From positions 1 to 6,163 of the forward strand of contig PTKD01000120.1 of assembly GCA_002938115.1 (NCBI GenBank): 6,163 nt of DNA. The letters run 5' to 3'. The stretch is from Alphaproteobacteria bacterium MarineAlpha9_Bin7 (GTDB lineage Bacteria; Pseudomonadota; Alphaproteobacteria; UBA7887). The translations under genes and the position numbers were made by a program. The notes beneath the pieces were generated by a model. The model made no database searches, was not told the origin of the DNA, and saw nothing but the letters and a program-made list of their open reading frames with translations. Of the stretch, positions 5,982-6,163 are shown in pieces (positions within the stretch are counted from its first letter, which is position 1; each line of letters starts with the position of its first letter).

Positions 5982-6163
5982 ATGGCAAAGGGACCACATA
6001 ACCTTGAATATGAAGTCTTGGAGGGGTGGGAAAAACTGCCTGAAGATTGGTCTTTCGTTGAGGTAGCTGGAATCGGAGTTGATAGGCAGGATCTGGTCTA
6101 TGTCTTCAATCGAGGTGAGCATCCGATGATCATTTTCGACAAGGAGGGACAGTTTATCGATGC
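5982..6163 (+). CDS. Six-bladed beta-propeller (NHL-repeat / peptidyl-hydroxyglycine lyase-like) protein, N-terminal 60 codons
   Basis: The frame opens at 5982 and runs off the right edge after 60 codons. The translation contains GWEKLPEDWSFVEVAGIGVD (residues 16-35) followed by DLVYVFNRGEHPMIIFDKEG (residues 37-56). This is the first blade of the bacterial NHL-type propellers annotated as peptidyl-alpha-hydroxyglycine alpha-amidating lyase-like; full-length members are usually about 300 residues. There is no signal peptide at the N-terminus seen here, so it is probably cytosolic. AAGGGAG at 5968-5974, 7 nt upstream, gives a strong ribosome site. The true activity of these bacterial homologues is mostly unproven; some propellers of this fold act as lactonases or lyases. 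It follows the AhpD-like gene by 135 bp with no clear terminator between them. Confidence 0.85.
   Translation, partial: MAKGPHNLEYEVLEGWEKLPEDWSFVEVAGIGVDRQDLVYVFNRGEHPMIIFDKEGQFID

Overview
This is bacterial DNA of intermediate base composition, with tightly packed genes, Shine-Dalgarno-type ribosome sites and a short intergenic region between divergent genes. No rRNA, tRNA, mobile element, CRISPR array or phage gene is visible. The sequence does not fix the taxon. The gene families suggest a heterotroph with broad catabolic capacity, perhaps an uncultivated environmental (for example marine) proteobacterium or similar lineage; this is inference only.

Layout: three genes run leftward (minus strand) from a divergent intergenic region at 4990-5240. 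In order of transcription they are (1) a 1136-residue single-chain biotin-dependent acyl-CoA carboxylase (1579-4989) carrying biotin carboxylase, biotin carrier and carboxyltransferase domains in one polypeptide; (2) an aldo/keto reductase (610-1560) starting 18 bp after it, surely co-transcribed; and (3) after a 144-bp gap, the N-terminal half of a luciferase-like flavin-dependent oxidoreductase (1-465), cut off by the left window edge. Two genes run rightward: a carboxymuconolactone decarboxylase/AhpD-like protein (5241-5846, start corrected from 5235), and after 135 bp the first 60 codons of a six-bladed beta-propeller (NHL / peptidyl-hydroxyglycine lyase-like) protein (5982 to the right edge).

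Together the genes look like part of a catabolic cluster. A flavin monooxygenase and an aldo/keto reductase would handle redox steps on a carbonyl or hydrocarbon substrate, the carboxylase would carboxylate an acyl-CoA intermediate, and the AhpD-like and propeller proteins are accessory or lactone/peroxide-related. The actual substrate cannot be read from the sequence. The most distinctive gene is the carboxylase, whose architecture matches the single-chain long-chain acyl-CoA carboxylase (LCC) type rather than the usual two-subunit acetyl/propionyl-CoA carboxylases. The divergent intergenic region holds a plausible minus-strand promoter and two dyad symmetries that could be operators.
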